A stretch of 64,000 nucleotides of DNA from Bog-473 sp036489775 (GTDB lineage: Bacteria > Actinomycetota > Acidimicrobiia > Acidimicrobiales > RAAP-2), in contig DASXFC010000009.1 in the NCBI GenBank assembly GCA_036489775.1, positions 124,001 through 188,000 of the forward strand, read 5' to 3'. The first letter of the stretch is position 1. Each line of letters opens with the position of its first letter. Below are positions 1 to 8,288 of the stretch, piece by piece. The translations under genes and the position numbers were made by a program. The notes under the pieces were generated by a model, which did no database searches, was not told where the DNA came from, and worked only from the letters and a program-made list of their open reading frames with translations.

Positions 1-352
1 GCAGTTCGGTCACCAGCGGTGAGAACTCGCGCTGGAAGACGAGGGCCTTCAGATCGGCGTTGGAGAGCAGGTACTGCAGCTCGTCGCGGACGTACCGATA
101 GTTGATGTTGATCCAGATGGCCCGCAGCTTGAAGACGGCCCAGGCCGTTTCCACCCATTCGACCGAGTTGTAGGAGTAGATGCCGACGTGGTCGCCGGGT
201 CCGATGCCCTGGTCGGCCAAGTAATGGGCCAACTGGTTGGCCCGCGCTTCCATTTCGGCGTAGGTCCGTCGGTCCCCGTCGGCCACCAGGTATTCCCGCT
301 CGGGGTAGGCGTCGACGGCGGCTTCGAACAGATCGGCGAGGTTGAACTCCAT
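1..352 (-). CDS. Acyl-CoA synthetase (AMP-forming), N-terminal part only
   Basis: The frame opens at an ATG at 352 (MEFNLADLFEAAVDAYPERE) and runs off the window edge, so only about 117 N-terminal residues are visible. They match the start of ANL-superfamily acyl-CoA synthetases: a GDRRTYAEMEARANQLAHYL stretch, then GIGPGDHVGIYSYNSVEW and ININYRYVRDELQYLLSNAD, which is the typical pre-AMP-motif region. These enzymes activate fatty or other carboxylic acids with ATP and CoA. The ATP-binding P-loop and the catalytic lysine lie outside the window. A second, complete family member lies at 2388-4016, so this looks like a lipid-catabolic neighbourhood. Family is fairly sure, substrate unknown. Confidence 0.85.
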   Translation of the reverse strand, partial: MEFNLADLFEAAVDAYPEREYLVADGDRRTYAEMEARANQLAHYLADQGIGPGDHVGIYSYNSVEWVETAWAVFKLRAIWININYRYVRDELQYLLSNADLKALVFQREFSPLVTEL

Positions 353-432
353 CGGGGTCAGACTAGAACACGTTCTGATTCTTGGCGTAACCGGTCGTTG
401 GACGCGCCCGGGCCGGATGGTGGTTCAGGGAA

Positions 433-1242
433 TCAGTCGAAAAGATCGGGATCGCTGCGCTGGATCTCATCCCAAAGTGGCTGGAACGAGAACCAACCCG
501 CACTGTGCGAGGCGCTGCGGTCCCGCGTGTACCGGGCCCCTTCGGGGTCGATGAGCAACGGGGTACCAGCGGCCTCAGCCAGCAGCTGCGCTTGGCACGA
601 GCGCTCCATGGTGATGAACCACCAGGCCGCCTCGTCGACGGTGGTGCCGACGGTGAAGAGGCCGTGATTGCGGTGGATGGTGGCCTTGTGCGGGCCGAGA
701 GCGGCGGCCAGTGCCTTGGCGGCCGACTCCTCGAGGACGATGGCGCCGCCACCCTCCTCGCACACGGTGTGATCCTCGAAGAAGACGCAGGCGTCCTGGG
801 TGATCGGATCGAGGGGACGGCTCAGGGCCGACCAGGCCTTGCCGTAGATGGAGTGGGCGTGGGCGGCCCCGATGACGTCGGGCCGGGCTGCGTGTACCGC
901 CGAGTGGATGGCGAAAGCGGCCGGGTTGACCGGGCGGCTGCCCTCCACCACCTGGCCGGTGTGGCTGACCAGGATCAAGTCCGAGACGCGGACATGACGG
1001 AAGCTCATGCCGAAGGGGTTGACCCAGAAGTGGTCGGTCAGCTCGGGGTCGCGGGCGGTGATGTGACCGGCCACCCCCTCCGAGAAGCCGAAGCGCCCGA
1101 AGAGTCGGAGGGCGCCAGCCAATTTCTGCTTGCGGTGCAGCCGTTCCTCTTCCAAGGTGGCGAAGGTGGGAGGGGCCAGGCTGATGAGGTCCTGCTGACC
1201 CGAGAGGAGCTTGCGCCCTGCCTCGGTTTTGGTGATCGTCAT
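433..1242 (-). CDS. Class II aldolase/adducin family protein
   Basis: 269 aa, beginning MTITKTEAGRKLLSGQQ. The core matches the class II aldolase/adducin fold: GFSEGVAGHITARDPE near residue 55, a zinc-site candidate GAAHAHSIYGKAWS (His-x-His) near 125, and IHRNHGLFTVGTTVDEAAWW near 190 with the third metal-ligand His. Relatives cleave or epimerise sugar phosphates (fuculose-1-phosphate aldolase, ribulose-5-phosphate 4-epimerase), but many actinobacterial members have no known substrate. It is divergent from the SRPBCC gene at 1265 with only 22 bp between start codons, so both promoters must be very compact or lie inside coding sequence. Family is clear; function is open. Confidence 0.85.
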   Translation of the reverse strand: MTITKTEAGRKLLSGQQDLISLAPPTFATLEEERLHRKQKLAGALRLFGRFGFSEGVAGHITARDPELTDHFWVNPFGMSFRHVRVSDLILVSHTGQVVEGSRPVNPAAFAIHSAVHAARPDVIGAAHAHSIYGKAWSALSRPLDPITQDACVFFEDHTVCEEGGGAIVLEESAAKALAAALGPHKATIHRNHGLFTVGTTVDEAAWWFITMERSCQAQLLAEAAGTPLLIDPEGARYTRDRSASHSAGWFSFQPLWDEIQRSDPDLFD

Positions 1243-1264
1243 ACAGTCAAAATAACGTCATTTC

Positions 1265-1726
1265 ATGGCCTATCCCATCGCGGAGTCCCTGGAAATGGCC
1301 GTACCGGCCCTCACGGTGTGGGAGATGGTCACTGACCTGCCCCGCATGGGGGAGTGGTCGCCGGAGAATCAAGGTGGTCGTTGGGCCAAGGGGGCGACCG
1401 GACCGGCCCCCGGCGCCGTCTTCGCCGGGCACAACAAGAGCGGCCTTCGGCGCTGGAGCACCCGGGTGGAGGTCACCGAGTGCCAGCCGGGCAAAGCGTT
1501 CGAGATCGGCGTCACCTTCATGAGGCTGCCCGTCGCCCACTGGCGTTATGACTTCGAAGATCTACCCGGCGGTGCCGGATGCAAGGTGACGGAGTCCTGG
1601 CAGGACGATCGGTCACCGTGGCAAGCCGTGGTGGGCCGGGTTATGGGCGACCACAGCGCAAAGCACGCCCGAACCGAGATGGCGACGACCTTGGCCAATC
1701 TGGCCAAGGCGACGTCCGCCAATTAG
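1265..1726 (+). CDS. SRPBCC (polyketide cyclase/START-like) family protein
   Basis: 153 aa, starting MAYPIAESLEMAVPALTVWE. The N-terminal strand followed by VWEMVTDLPRMGEWSPENQG is the usual opening of SRPBCC proteins, which form a deep hydrophobic pocket binding lipids, polyketides or aromatic ligands. It continues with GAVFAGHNKSGLRRWSTRVE and CKVTESWQDDRS, as expected for the antiparallel sheet. No catalytic residue can be assigned. Convergent with the PaiB-like gene, whose stop is 1 nt past this one. Its ligand cannot be told from sequence; the acyl-CoA synthetases nearby suggest a hydrophobic one. Confidence 0.8.
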   Translation: MAYPIAESLEMAVPALTVWEMVTDLPRMGEWSPENQGGRWAKGATGPAPGAVFAGHNKSGLRRWSTRVEVTECQPGKAFEIGVTFMRLPVAHWRYDFEDLPGGAGCKVTESWQDDRSPWQAVVGRVMGDHSAKHARTEMATTLANLAKATSAN

Positions 1727-1727
1727 G

Positions 1728-2369
1728 TCACTCCGGCGAACCCTCCGACGAGAGGCGTCGCCGCACCTGTCGAGCCGCCGCGGCATCACCCGGGCCGCCG
1801 CGATCGTCGAGCAGTTCGGCCACCGACTGGCGGTGCGCGGCGTCGACGTTCCCGCCGTACTTGAACTTGGCCCGGACCTCGTCGATGTCGATCCGGATGC
1901 CCAGGATGCTGCCCAACTTGGGCTCGTGCGCGGCCTGCGGATCGGCCACGTCGACCTCAGGCTGGAAAGCCCCGAGCTGGCGGCGCAATATCTGCGCCAC
2001 CGCTCCGGCCTCCTCCCGTTCGTCGAACACGGTGGCGGTGCCGATCAACTGGACGGCTGCGTAGTAGGTGGTGGGTATGCCGACGAGCGGGTCCTCGCCG
2101 TTGATCGCCTTCCAGGATGACGGGATGAAGGCCCAGTCCCCGGCCACGCTGAGGATGACGCGAGAGTTCTCGGTCAGCGCTTCGAAGACGGGGTTGGCCC
2201 GGACCAGGTGCAGCCAGACGACGTCACCGTCGAGCACGAACTGGGTGGGTACGACGACCGGGAGGTCACGGCCGCGCCCAGACGCCACCAGGTGGCCGAA
2301 CCCTTGCGCCTCGACGAAAGGTCGCCACTCATCCTCACCGAGCGTGCGGTCGGCCGGGGCGATGTACAT
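1728..2369 (-). CDS. PaiB-like FMN-binding split-barrel protein
   Basis: 213 aa. The start MYIAPADRTLGEDEWRPFVE, then FGHLVASGRGRDLPVVVPTQ, VWLHLVRANP and GDWAFIPSSWK follow the layout of the PaiB/FMN-binding negative transcriptional regulator family, a split-barrel flavin-binding fold. In Bacillus PaiB was described as a negative regulator of sporulation and protease genes; many homologues are probably flavin- or F420-binding enzymes. The C-terminal tail (GGPGDAAAARQVRRRLSSE) is extra and probably disordered. It lies 18 nt downstream of the acyl-CoA synthetase at 2388-4016 on the same strand, probably in one transcript. The start ATG follows a GGGGG tract. Biological role unknown. Confidence 0.8.
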   Translation of the reverse strand: MYIAPADRTLGEDEWRPFVEAQGFGHLVASGRGRDLPVVVPTQFVLDGDVVWLHLVRANPVFEALTENSRVILSVAGDWAFIPSSWKAINGEDPLVGIPTTYYAAVQLIGTATVFDEREEAGAVAQILRRQLGAFQPEVDVADPQAAHEPKLGSILGIRIDIDEVRAKFKYGGNVDAAHRQSVAELLDDRGGPGDAAAARQVRRRLSSEGSPE

Positions 2370-2387
2370 CCCCCAGTGTCGCGCCGA

Positions 2388-4016
2388 TTAGGTGCTGGCC
2401 AGCTCCTCGATCGACTCGTTGCGGTGCCGCTTGTAGTCGACCTTGCCGTTGGGGGCGCGCCCGATGGTGGCCACCGTACGCACCCGACGTGGCGCCTTGT
2501 AGCTGGCCAGCCGGCCCTTGACGTGGTCGATGAGCTCGCTCTCGCCGGGTGTGTTCGCCCCGTCGGCCAGCTCAACCACGGCCACGATCTGCTCGCCGTA
2601 GGTCTCGTGGGGCACGCCGACCACGACGGCGTCGCGGACGGCATCGTGCGTCTTGATGGCCTCCTCGACCTCCTCGGGGAAGATCTTCTCGCCGCCCGAG
2701 TTGATGCAGACCGACCCGCGGCCCAGCAGGTGGATGCTGCCATCCTCTGACACCTGGGCGAAGTCACCAGGGATCGAATAACGCACGCCGTCGACCACCT
2801 TGAAGGTGCGGTCCGACTTCTCTTCGTCCTTGTAGTAGCCGAGCGGGTTGCGACCACCCAGGGCCAGCACGCCGATCTCCTCGGAACCGGGCGTGACTTC
2901 CTTGCCCTCCTCGGTCAGGACCTTGACGTCGGGGCCGAGGGTGAACTTGGCGGTGGCCGCGGCGGCGCCGGCGCCCGACACCGACATGCCCATGCCGAGC
3001 GCCTCCGACGAGCTGAAGGCGTCGACCAGCATCATGCCGGCGTGGTGGCCCAGTAGCTCTTGCTTGATCGGCTCGGACCACATGGCGCCCGACGAGACCA
3101 TCATCACGAGCGAGCTCAGATCCCACTTCCCGGGCGACTCACCCAAGGTGGTCAGCATCGGCCGTGAGAACGGGTCGCCCACGATCACCAACGCGTTGAC
3201 CTTCTCCCGCTCGATGGTCTCGAAGAGCTCGACCGGGTCGAACTTGCGGCTCTCGAGCAGGCAGACCCGGCCGCCCTCGATGAGGCAGGTGTAGGCGGTG
3301 AAGCCACCGGTGCCGTGCATGAGCGGACAGGCCGGCATCAAGGTGACGTCCATCGGCGTGGTCGCCAGTGTTTCGCGCACCGCGTCGAGCCCGCCTTCCA
3401 CCGGGTAGTGGCGCACCCCGCCGTCAATCAGGCGGGCGAAGAGGTCGTCCTGGCGCCACATCACACCCTTGGGCATGCCGGTCGTCCCGCCCGTGTAGAG
3501 CATCAAGAGGTCGTCCCCGCTGCGGCCCCATGGGGCCACGGTGCGGGCGGTGGCCGACTTGGCCGCCTCCTCGTACGGGGTGGCCCAGTCCGGACAGGGC
3601 CCGGATCCGTCGTCCACCCACAGCCAGCCCTTGACCGCGGGCACCCGGTCGAGAATGCGCTCGATGCGGTCGGCGAAGCTGCCGTGGAACACCACCGCGA
3701 CGGCATCGGCGTTCTCCCAGAGATACGACAGTTCGTCGTCCCCGTAGCGGTAATTGGTGTTGACCGGGACCAGACCGATCTTCACCGCCGCGAAGGTGGT
3801 CTGGAGGTACTCGGGGCAGTTGTAGAGGTAGATGGCCACCTTGTCCTGCTGCACCACACCCAGGTCGAGCAGGAACTGGGCGATGCCGTCGGCACCTCGG
3901 TCGAAGTCCCGCCACGGGACGTGCCGGGCGCCTTGGGTCACCGCGATGGCGTCGGGCTGGGCGTCGGCCACGACCTCCCACACGTCCCCGTAGTTCCAAT
4001 TCGTCATGCGGCTCAT
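2388..4016 (-). CDS. Acyl-CoA synthetase (AMP-forming), FadD-like
   Basis: 542 aa, complete. The AMP-binding P-loop LMLYTGGTTGMPKGVMW is near residue 175; GDFAQVSEDGSIHLLGRGS holds the ATP-ribose aspartate and hinge region; INSGGEKIFPEEVEEAI starts the mobile C-terminal domain; and NGKVDYK contains the expected adenylation lysine. It should form acyl-AMP and then acyl-CoA. Substrate unknown, possibly long-chain or steroid-derived acids as in other actinobacterial FadD proteins. Two start codons are possible, 4016 and 4007; a GGGGG tract sits 9 nt before the latter, which is an equally good choice. Divergent from the acyl-CoA dehydrogenase at 4067; the pair makes a beta-oxidation-like module. 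Confidence 0.92.
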   Translation of the reverse strand: MSRMTNWNYGDVWEVVADAQPDAIAVTQGARHVPWRDFDRGADGIAQFLLDLGVVQQDKVAIYLYNCPEYLQTTFAAVKIGLVPVNTNYRYGDDELSYLWENADAVAVVFHGSFADRIERILDRVPAVKGWLWVDDGSGPCPDWATPYEEAAKSATARTVAPWGRSGDDLLMLYTGGTTGMPKGVMWRQDDLFARLIDGGVRHYPVEGGLDAVRETLATTPMDVTLMPACPLMHGTGGFTAYTCLIEGGRVCLLESRKFDPVELFETIEREKVNALVIVGDPFSRPMLTTLGESPGKWDLSSLVMMVSSGAMWSEPIKQELLGHHAGMMLVDAFSSSEALGMGMSVSGAGAAAATAKFTLGPDVKVLTEEGKEVTPGSEEIGVLALGGRNPLGYYKDEEKSDRTFKVVDGVRYSIPGDFAQVSEDGSIHLLGRGSVCINSGGEKIFPEEVEEAIKTHDAVRDAVVVGVPHETYGEQIVAVVELADGANTPGESELIDHVKGRLASYKAPRRVRTVATIGRAPNGKVDYKRHRNESIEELAST

Positions 4017-4054
4017 CCCCCCGATGCACTAGGCAGCTGGTCGGGCGAGAAGCC

Positions 4055-4060
4055 TACGCT
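4055..4060 (+). promoter_or_regulatory. Candidate -10 box for leaderless acyl-CoA dehydrogenase gene
   Basis: TACGCT ends 6 nt before the ATG at 4067. No Shine-Dalgarno sequence fits between them, so transcription would start at or next to the start codon (leaderless mRNA). No clear -35 box. Confidence 0.4.
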
Positions 4061-4066
4061 CCTGCC

Positions 4067-5221
4067 ATGGACCTCGGCCTCCCTGGTAGCGATGACCCTC
4101 GGCGCCAGGCGGTGCGCCAGTGGCTGGCCGCCCACCCCAACCCGACCGGCCGGCAGCTGGCCGAGGCGGGCTACGTGGTGCCGCACTGGAAGCGGCCCTA
4201 CGGCCTCGATGCCGATCCGTTGACCCAGCTCATGATCGACGAGGAACTGCGGGCGGCCAAGGTCCACCGGCCGATCAACCCGATCGGCATCGGGTGGGCC
4301 GGGCCCACCATCATGTTCGCCGGTACCGAAGAGCAGAAGGACCGGTGGCTCTGGCCGCTGCTCAGCGGGGAGGAGTTCTGGTGCCAGCTCTTCTCCGAGC
4401 CCGGTGCCGGCTCCGATCTGGCCTCGCTCACCACCAGGGCCGAGCTGGTCCGGGACAGCGGTGGTGACTATTACATCGTCAACGGGCAGAAGGTCTGGAA
4501 CTCGTACGCCCACATCGCCAAGTGGGGGATCCTGCTGGCCCGCACCGATCCGACGGCCGACAAGCACAACGGGATCAGTTACTTCGGACTCGACATGCAG
4601 ACTCCCGGCATCGAGATCCGCCCGCTCATCGACATGACCGGGGATCACGCCTTCAACGAGGTCTTCTTCACCGATGTGCGGGTGCCGGCCGAGAACCTGG
4701 TCGGCCCCGAGCACGGTGGCTGGTCACTGGCCAAGGTCACCCTGGGCAACGAGCGGGTGTCCCTGTCCGGCGAGGGCGCGCTGTGGGGCATGGGCCCGAC
4801 GGCCGAGGACCTGGTCGCTCTGGTGAAGGCCGCCGGTGGTGCACCCGAATCCTCCGTGCGGGACCGCCTGGTCGAGGTCTGGACCGAAAGTCAGATCCTC
4901 CGGGTCCTCCGCCTTCGCATGGTGTCAGCCGTCCTGGCCGGGCGGCAGCCCGGGGCCGAGGCCTCGGTGCGCAAGGCCATTGCTGACGAGCACGGCCAGC
5001 ACGTGATGAACCTGTCCCGCGATCTGGCCGGGCCCCACGCCATGTTGTCGGGATCCGGCCCGGTCGGCGGGTGGGGCCCCGATGGTGCCGCAATGGGGGA
5101 TGCCACCTGGTCGAGGGGCTTTCTCTACGCGCCGGCCCTCACGGTGGGGGGCGGCACGGCCGAGGTGCAACGCAACATCGTGGCGGAGCGAGTGCTGGGG
5201 CTGCCCAAAGACCCTGGCTGA
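4067..5221 (+). CDS. Acyl-CoA dehydrogenase
   Basis: 384 aa, normal length for the family. Domains in order: N-terminal helical domain (1-115), central beta domain containing WCQLFSEPGAGSDLASLTTR (FAD/substrate contact motif), the VNGQKVWNSYAHIAKWGILL strand, and the C-terminal four-helix domain ending TVGGGTAEVQRNIVAERVLG. The TVGGGTAEVQRN motif is the usual FAD/tetramer contact region. It should oxidise an acyl-CoA to the enoyl-CoA with FAD, passing electrons to an electron-transfer flavoprotein. Paired divergently with an acyl-CoA synthetase. The substrate is not predictable; actinobacterial paralogues include steroid side-chain dehydrogenases. Apparently leaderless. Confidence 0.93.
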   Translation: MDLGLPGSDDPRRQAVRQWLAAHPNPTGRQLAEAGYVVPHWKRPYGLDADPLTQLMIDEELRAAKVHRPINPIGIGWAGPTIMFAGTEEQKDRWLWPLLSGEEFWCQLFSEPGAGSDLASLTTRAELVRDSGGDYYIVNGQKVWNSYAHIAKWGILLARTDPTADKHNGISYFGLDMQTPGIEIRPLIDMTGDHAFNEVFFTDVRVPAENLVGPEHGGWSLAKVTLGNERVSLSGEGALWGMGPTAEDLVALVKAAGGAPESSVRDRLVEVWTESQILRVLRLRMVSAVLAGRQPGAEASVRKAIADEHGQHVMNLSRDLAGPHAMLSGSGPVGGWGPDGAAMGDATWSRGFLYAPALTVGGGTAEVQRNIVAERVLGLPKDPG

Positions 5222-5389
5222 CCTGGTCTTTGAGAAATGTCGGCACTGCGGGTTTCACAGGAGGCTCTCAAGGGCAGAACAGCCGTGATTATTCCAACAG
5301 TTGTTCGTTAGTCTCTGCGACGCGGGTCTGTGGACGGGACGTCTCGAAAGCTCTTCTTGGGGGGCCGGGGACGAAGATCGGGAGGTGCG

Positions 5390-6316
5390 ATGCGTAGGGC
5401 TCTGGTATCAGGAGCAATGGCTGTGCTCGGTTTGGCCGGTCCGGCCGGTGTGGCTGCGGCCGCTTTCGGCGGCTCAGCCGCGGCGGTAGCACCAACAGTC
5501 TCGACGGTGGCCGCCAATGCCGGACCCGTGCTGTACCACCAACCCTTGTTGGGCAAGGACGTCCTGAGCCTGCCCTTCGGGCTCTCTCGCACCGCTGATG
5601 TCCAGTCGTCGAACTGGGCCGGCTACGCCGACATCGACGACACCTACGAAACCGCGTCGGTCTCGTGGATCCAGCCTTCGGTCAATTGCAGCAGCAACAC
5701 TGGCGGCGGCGGTGGGCTGAGCAGTCTTCTCGGTGGACTCCTCGGTGGTGGCGCCAGCGGAACCGAGTACTCCTCGTTCTGGGTCGGCCTCGACGGCTAC
5801 ACCTCGTCTTCGGTCGAGCAGGCCGGCACCGACTCGGACTGCGACGGCACCACCCCGACCTACTACGCCTGGTACGAGATGTACCCAGCCGGGTCGACCG
5901 ACATCTCGACCACGTCGTACCCGGTGGCGCCCGGTGACCAGTTGAACGCCATGGTCATGTCGAATGCGGCTGGCACTTCGTTCGACCTGATGCTGAGCGA
6001 CGGGGCGATCTCCAGTCCCAAGTGGACGTTCTCGATCACTCTCTCGGGCAGTGGGCTGTCCCGCTCTTCGGCTGAGTTTGTGGCCGAGGCCCCCTCGTCG
6101 TGCACGTTGATCTTCTGCAACGAGCTCCCGCTGGCCAACTTCGGCAGTGTGACCTTCACCAATGCGCACGCGGCCGACACCGCGGGTGTGAGCGGCAACA
6201 TCGACGCGTTCAGCAACGCGGCCATGACGATGGCGTCCGGTGGCTCGACGAAGGCGACACCGACACCCTCGGCTAACCCTGGCCCGACCTTCTCGGTGAC
6301 TTGGGATAACAGCTAA
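5390..6316 (+). CDS. Secreted G1-family (glutamic) endopeptidase
   Basis: 308 aa from the ATG at 5390, chosen because GGGAGG precedes it and it opens a signal peptide (MRRALVSGAMAVLGLAGPAG). The mature part begins SSNWAGYADIDDTYETASVS, the classic eqolisin opening. FWVGLDGYTSSSVEQAGTDS carries the catalytic Gln (about Q144), and SRSSAEFVAE carries the catalytic Glu (about E229). Between strands there is a Gly/Leu-rich insertion, GGGGGLSSLLGGLLGGG, around residues 105-121, absent from fungal prototypes. G1 peptidases work at acid pH and are best known from fungi. It stands alone, is followed by a strong terminator and probably digests protein outside the cell. Confidence 0.85.
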   Translation: MRRALVSGAMAVLGLAGPAGVAAAAFGGSAAAVAPTVSTVAANAGPVLYHQPLLGKDVLSLPFGLSRTADVQSSNWAGYADIDDTYETASVSWIQPSVNCSSNTGGGGGLSSLLGGLLGGGASGTEYSSFWVGLDGYTSSSVEQAGTDSDCDGTTPTYYAWYEMYPAGSTDISTTSYPVAPGDQLNAMVMSNAAGTSFDLMLSDGAISSPKWTFSITLSGSGLSRSSAEFVAEAPSSCTLIFCNELPLANFGSVTFTNAHAADTAGVSGNIDAFSNAAMTMASGGSTKATPTPSANPGPTFSVTWDNS

Positions 6317-6339
6317 GGGTCGCAGCGACCGAGAATTAG

Positions 6340-6369
6340 AAAAAGCCGGGGAGCGATCCCCGGCTTTTT
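6340..6369. terminator. Bidirectional intrinsic terminator
   Basis: Perfect 13-bp arms, AAAAAGCCGGGGA and TCCCCGGCTTTTT, separated by GCGA. The A-run on one side and T-run on the other allow termination in both directions. It lies between the convergent peptidase and riboflavin synthase genes. Confidence 0.93.
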
Positions 6370-6391
6370 CGATTGGCCCGAGCGTCAAGCG

Positions 6392-6868
6392 TCAAGCCTG
6401 GAGCGGGCCCGCGTTCTCGAAACCCTGGCGGACGCCCTGGCCGGCCCGGGTCGTCAGGGCCTCAGGCTCATAGAGCATCTGGTAGGCGTTGCGGGCATGG
6501 TCCCGTGACCGGTTGCGGAAGACCGTGGCCAAGGTGGCCGGGTCATCGGCCTCGTCCTCGTGCACGAAGACCTCGAGGATGTGGGTGTTGGTCATCAGCT
6601 GCGCGTTCATGATTCCGGTGGAGGCCTCATGGGCGCACACCTTGTCCACTTCGGCCTTCCCGGGCATGCCGAGCGCCACGATGATCCGGCAGCCGTCTTC
6701 CTCAATGAGCTTCTTGGCCTCCACAGCCAGGTCCTTGAAGCCGGGGACGGTACGCCGGATCACCTCGAAGGTGGTCCCGTACCCGGGGCATTCGGAGAGC
6801 TCCTTCATGGCCTCGCCACCCATGTCGTAGCGGGCGAACATGGTGTCAACCACGCCGATCTTGTCCAT
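6392..6868 (-). CDS. ribC: Archaeal-type riboflavin synthase
   Basis: 158 aa from the ATG at 6868, preceded by GGAG. The sequence follows archaeal riboflavin synthase closely: MDKIGVVDTMFARYDMG, then IRRTVPGFKDLAVEAKKL, IVALGMPGKAEVDKVCAHEA, AQLMTNTHILEVFVHEDEA, and GVRQGFENAGP at the C-terminus. This family, related to lumazine synthase rather than to the two-domain bacterial RibE, joins two 6,7-dimethyl-8-ribityllumazine molecules to give riboflavin. The usual bacterial rib genes are not next to it; the bioAFD operon diverges from it. Typical family length is about 155 aa, so the gene looks intact. Presence in an actinobacterium points to ancient transfer or lineage-specific retention. Confidence 0.9.
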   Translation of the reverse strand: MDKIGVVDTMFARYDMGGEAMKELSECPGYGTTFEVIRRTVPGFKDLAVEAKKLIEEDGCRIIVALGMPGKAEVDKVCAHEASTGIMNAQLMTNTHILEVFVHEDEADDPATLATVFRNRSRDHARNAYQMLYEPEALTTRAGQGVRQGFENAGPLQA

Positions 6869-6995
6869 GGCTCCATTCTCGCGTGCGACGGGCCGAGTGC
6901 GAACACTTGGCATTCGAAGGCTCCCACCAGGCACGACGGGGCCAGCCCGCCTTCCAGATGGACCGCCGCTCCGGGGTGGTCAAGAATCGGCGGCC

Positions 6996-8288
6996 GTGAC
7001 GAAGGGGCAGGAGTGGGTTGATCGGGACGCCGCCGTGGTGTGGCACGGCTTTACCCAGATGTCCTCCTATGTCGAGAACGCGCCGTTGGTCATCGACCGG
7101 GCCGAGGGCCGCGAACTCATCGATGCGCAAGGCCGTCGCTACCTCGATGCCATTTCCTCCCTATGGGTCAACACCCTCGGCCACCGGGTACCCGAACTCG
7201 ATGCGGCCCTGATAGCTCAGGCCGGCAAGGTGGCCCACTCCACCATGCTCGGCAATGGGAACACCGTGGTGATCGAGCTGGCGGAAGCGCTGGCCCAGGT
7301 GGTGCCGGTCGACCAGCCCCACTTCTTGTTCGCGGCCGACGGCGCCGTCGCCGTTGAGCAGTCGCTCAAGATCGCCTTCCAGTACTGGGTCAACCGCGGG
7401 GTGCAGGGGCGGGGCCTCTTCCTGGCGCTCGGTGACGCCTATCACGGCGACACCATCGGCTCGCTGTCGCTGGGCGACGGCGGTGTCTTCAGCGCTGTCT
7501 TCGAACCACTCTGCTTCCCGGTGGTGCGGACGCCGGGCTATGCCGATCCGGGTTGGGCGGCCAAGGCCTGTGCCGCCATCGAATCCCACCGCGACGAGTT
7601 GGCGGCCGTCGTGCTCGAGCCCTTGGTCCAAGGCGCCTCGGGCATGCTGTGCACGACGGCGGCCGACGTGGGCACGGTGGCTGAGGCCTGCCGGGCCGCC
7701 GGCGTCTTGCTGATCTGCGACGAGGTGGCCACCGGCTTCGGACGGACCGGCACGCTCTTCGCTTCCGAGCAATGCGGGATCCGGCCCGATCTCATGTGCG
7801 TCGGGAAAGGGATTACCGGCGGCTATCTGGCTATGTCCGCCACGGTGGCTTCGGGCCGGGTCTTCGATGCTTTCCTCGGCGCCGACCTCGGGCCGCAGAC
7901 CTTCTACCACGGGCATTCCTACGGCGGGAATGCCTTGGCGGCGGCGGTCGCGCTCGAGCACCTGCGACTGATCAGCCAGTGGGACGTGCTGGCCAATGTG
8001 CGAGCCCGTTCTTCACAGCTGGCCGAGTTACTCACGGAGCGCGTCGCCGGTCGCGCCGCGGTCAAGGAAGTGCGCCAGCGCGGCCTGATGGTTGGCGTCG
8101 AACTGGCACCGCCGGAACCGGGGCTCCGTTGGGGCCGCCGGGTCTGCGCCGGAGCGGTCGACCGCGGTGTCCTGCTGCGCCCGCTGGGCGATGTGGTGGT
8201 GGTCATGCCGCCACTCACCATCACCGAGGCGGAGATCCAGCGCATCGTCGACGCCCTGTGCGCCGCGCTGGACGAGGTCACCGGGTGA
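6996..8288 (+). CDS. bioA: Adenosylmethionine-8-amino-7-oxononanoate aminotransferase
   Basis: 430 aa from a GTG at 6996, where the conserved opening WVDRDAAVVWHGFTQMSSYV begins; upstream in-frame codons do not look like protein of this family. It is a fold-type I PLP enzyme that transfers the amino group of S-adenosylmethionine to KAPA, giving DAPA, in biotin synthesis. Motifs: GDAYHGDTIGSLSLGD, LICDEVATGFGRTGTLFASE (PLP Asp) and CVGKGITGGYLAMSAT (Schiff-base Lys). The stop overlaps the bioF GTG start by 4 nt, so the genes are translationally coupled. Divergent from the riboflavin synthase gene. Confidence 0.95.
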   Translation: MTKGQEWVDRDAAVVWHGFTQMSSYVENAPLVIDRAEGRELIDAQGRRYLDAISSLWVNTLGHRVPELDAALIAQAGKVAHSTMLGNGNTVVIELAEALAQVVPVDQPHFLFAADGAVAVEQSLKIAFQYWVNRGVQGRGLFLALGDAYHGDTIGSLSLGDGGVFSAVFEPLCFPVVRTPGYADPGWAAKACAAIESHRDELAAVVLEPLVQGASGMLCTTAADVGTVAEACRAAGVLLICDEVATGFGRTGTLFASEQCGIRPDLMCVGKGITGGYLAMSATVASGRVFDAFLGADLGPQTFYHGHSYGGNALAAAVALEHLRLISQWDVLANVRARSSQLAELLTERVAGRAAVKEVRQRGLMVGVELAPPEPGLRWGRRVCAGAVDRGVLLRPLGDVVVVMPPLTITEAEIQRIVDALCAALDEVTG

